From an uncultured Lachnospiraceae bacterium (lineage in GTDB: Bacteria > Bacillota > Clostridia > Lachnospirales > Lachnospiraceae): a DNA stretch of 6,806 nucleotides. Under the pieces are notes generated by a model. That model did not search any database and was not told the DNA's origin. It saw nothing but the letters and a program-made list of their open reading frames with translations. Numbering within the stretch: position 1 is the stretch's first letter; each line of letters starts with the position of its first letter. Position numbers and translations under genes: made by a program. Positions 6,651-6,806 of the stretch are shown here, one piece after another. Location: NCBI GenBank assembly GCA_945485625.1, contig CALYSH010000077.1:1-6806 (forward strand), given 5' to 3'.

Positions 6651-6806
6651 CTAAAAACTCCTTATTTTGTCCGTGCCGTCATCCACCGTGTTCTCTATGC
6701 CAGTAATCTTTACATCATATCCTATGGTGTCATTTACCTGCACATGGGCAATCTCTCCAACTTTTTTCCCAAGAAGTGCCTTGCCCAGAGGAGACTCATT
6801 GCTGAT
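6651..6806 (-). CDS. greA: GreA-family transcript cleavage factor, C-terminal end
   Basis: The last 51 residues of a protein whose N-terminus lies beyond the window. ISNESPLGKALLGKKVGE at the visible start is the hallmark of the C-terminal FKBP-like domain of GreA/GreB, which docks on RNA polymerase; the coiled coil that reaches into the polymerase channel to rescue backtracked complexes lies upstream and is not seen. The sequence then runs through two beta strands (AHVQVN, GYDVKITGIEN) to a short acidic tail ending KIRSF. About 50 residues is the right amount for the end of a protein of roughly 160. The stop (6651-6653) is 4 nt from the next start, and the ribosome binding site of that gene lies inside this coding sequence, so the two are cotranscribed. 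GreB or another Gre-type factor cannot be excluded from this fragment; GreA is the likelier in Gram-positive bacteria. Confidence 0.85.
   Translation of the reverse strand: MSNESPLGKALLGKKVGEIAHVQVNDTIGYDVKITGIENTVDDGTDKIRSF
6658..6663 (-). promoter_or_regulatory. Ribosome binding site of the HAD-CPBP gene
   Basis: AAGGAG on the minus strand, within the last codons of the greA-family gene, lies 11 nt before the ATG at 6646. No other site is available in the 4-nt gap. Confidence 0.65.

Overview
The window looks like a stretch of chromosome from a Gram-positive anaerobe of the Clostridia, most plausibly Lachnospiraceae. This rests on strong GGGAGG/AAGGAG ribosome binding sites, close-to-consensus sigma-A type promoters, moderate GC with no strong AT bias, and the family types present (GreA, an AraC regulator with an EstA-like esterase, surface-glycan enzymes). 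The assignment is an inference from style, not from a marker gene. Almost every base is accounted for. There are seven genes, two of them cut by the window edges, and no tRNA, rRNA, CRISPR array, insertion sequence or phage gene was seen.

Right-hand unit (minus strand, 6806 down to 4401): the C-terminal end of a GreA-family transcript cleavage factor, then a HAD phosphatase fused to a CPBP intramembrane protease, then a family 2 glycosyltransferase. The first pair is separated by 4 nt and the second pair overlaps by 4 nt (ATGA), so this is one operon. It ends at a hairpin (4355-4389) shared with the convergent araC gene.

Middle (plus strand, 3526-4368): an AraC-family regulator with an N-terminal cupin-like sensor and a C-terminal double helix-turn-helix. 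It is transcribed away from the esterase gene. The 125-nt gap between them carries two near-consensus promoters facing opposite ways and lying on top of each other. They are built on one perfect 11-bp inverted repeat (3451-3461 / 3472-3482).

Left-hand unit (minus strand, 3400 down to 1 and beyond): an EstA/esterase D type serine esterase, a membrane acyltransferase of family 3, and a large polytopic membrane protein that resembles GT-C type glycosyltransferases and runs off the window. The spacing (39 nt, then 13 nt, each with its own ribosome binding site) fits one operon.

The likely theme is synthesis and acyl decoration of a cell-surface glycan, with an esterase/acyltransferase pair under AraC control next to two sugar-transfer candidates. 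The most unusual items are the mirror-image overlapping promoters at the araC/esterase divergence and the HAD-CPBP fusion protein with all catalytic motifs of both halves intact.
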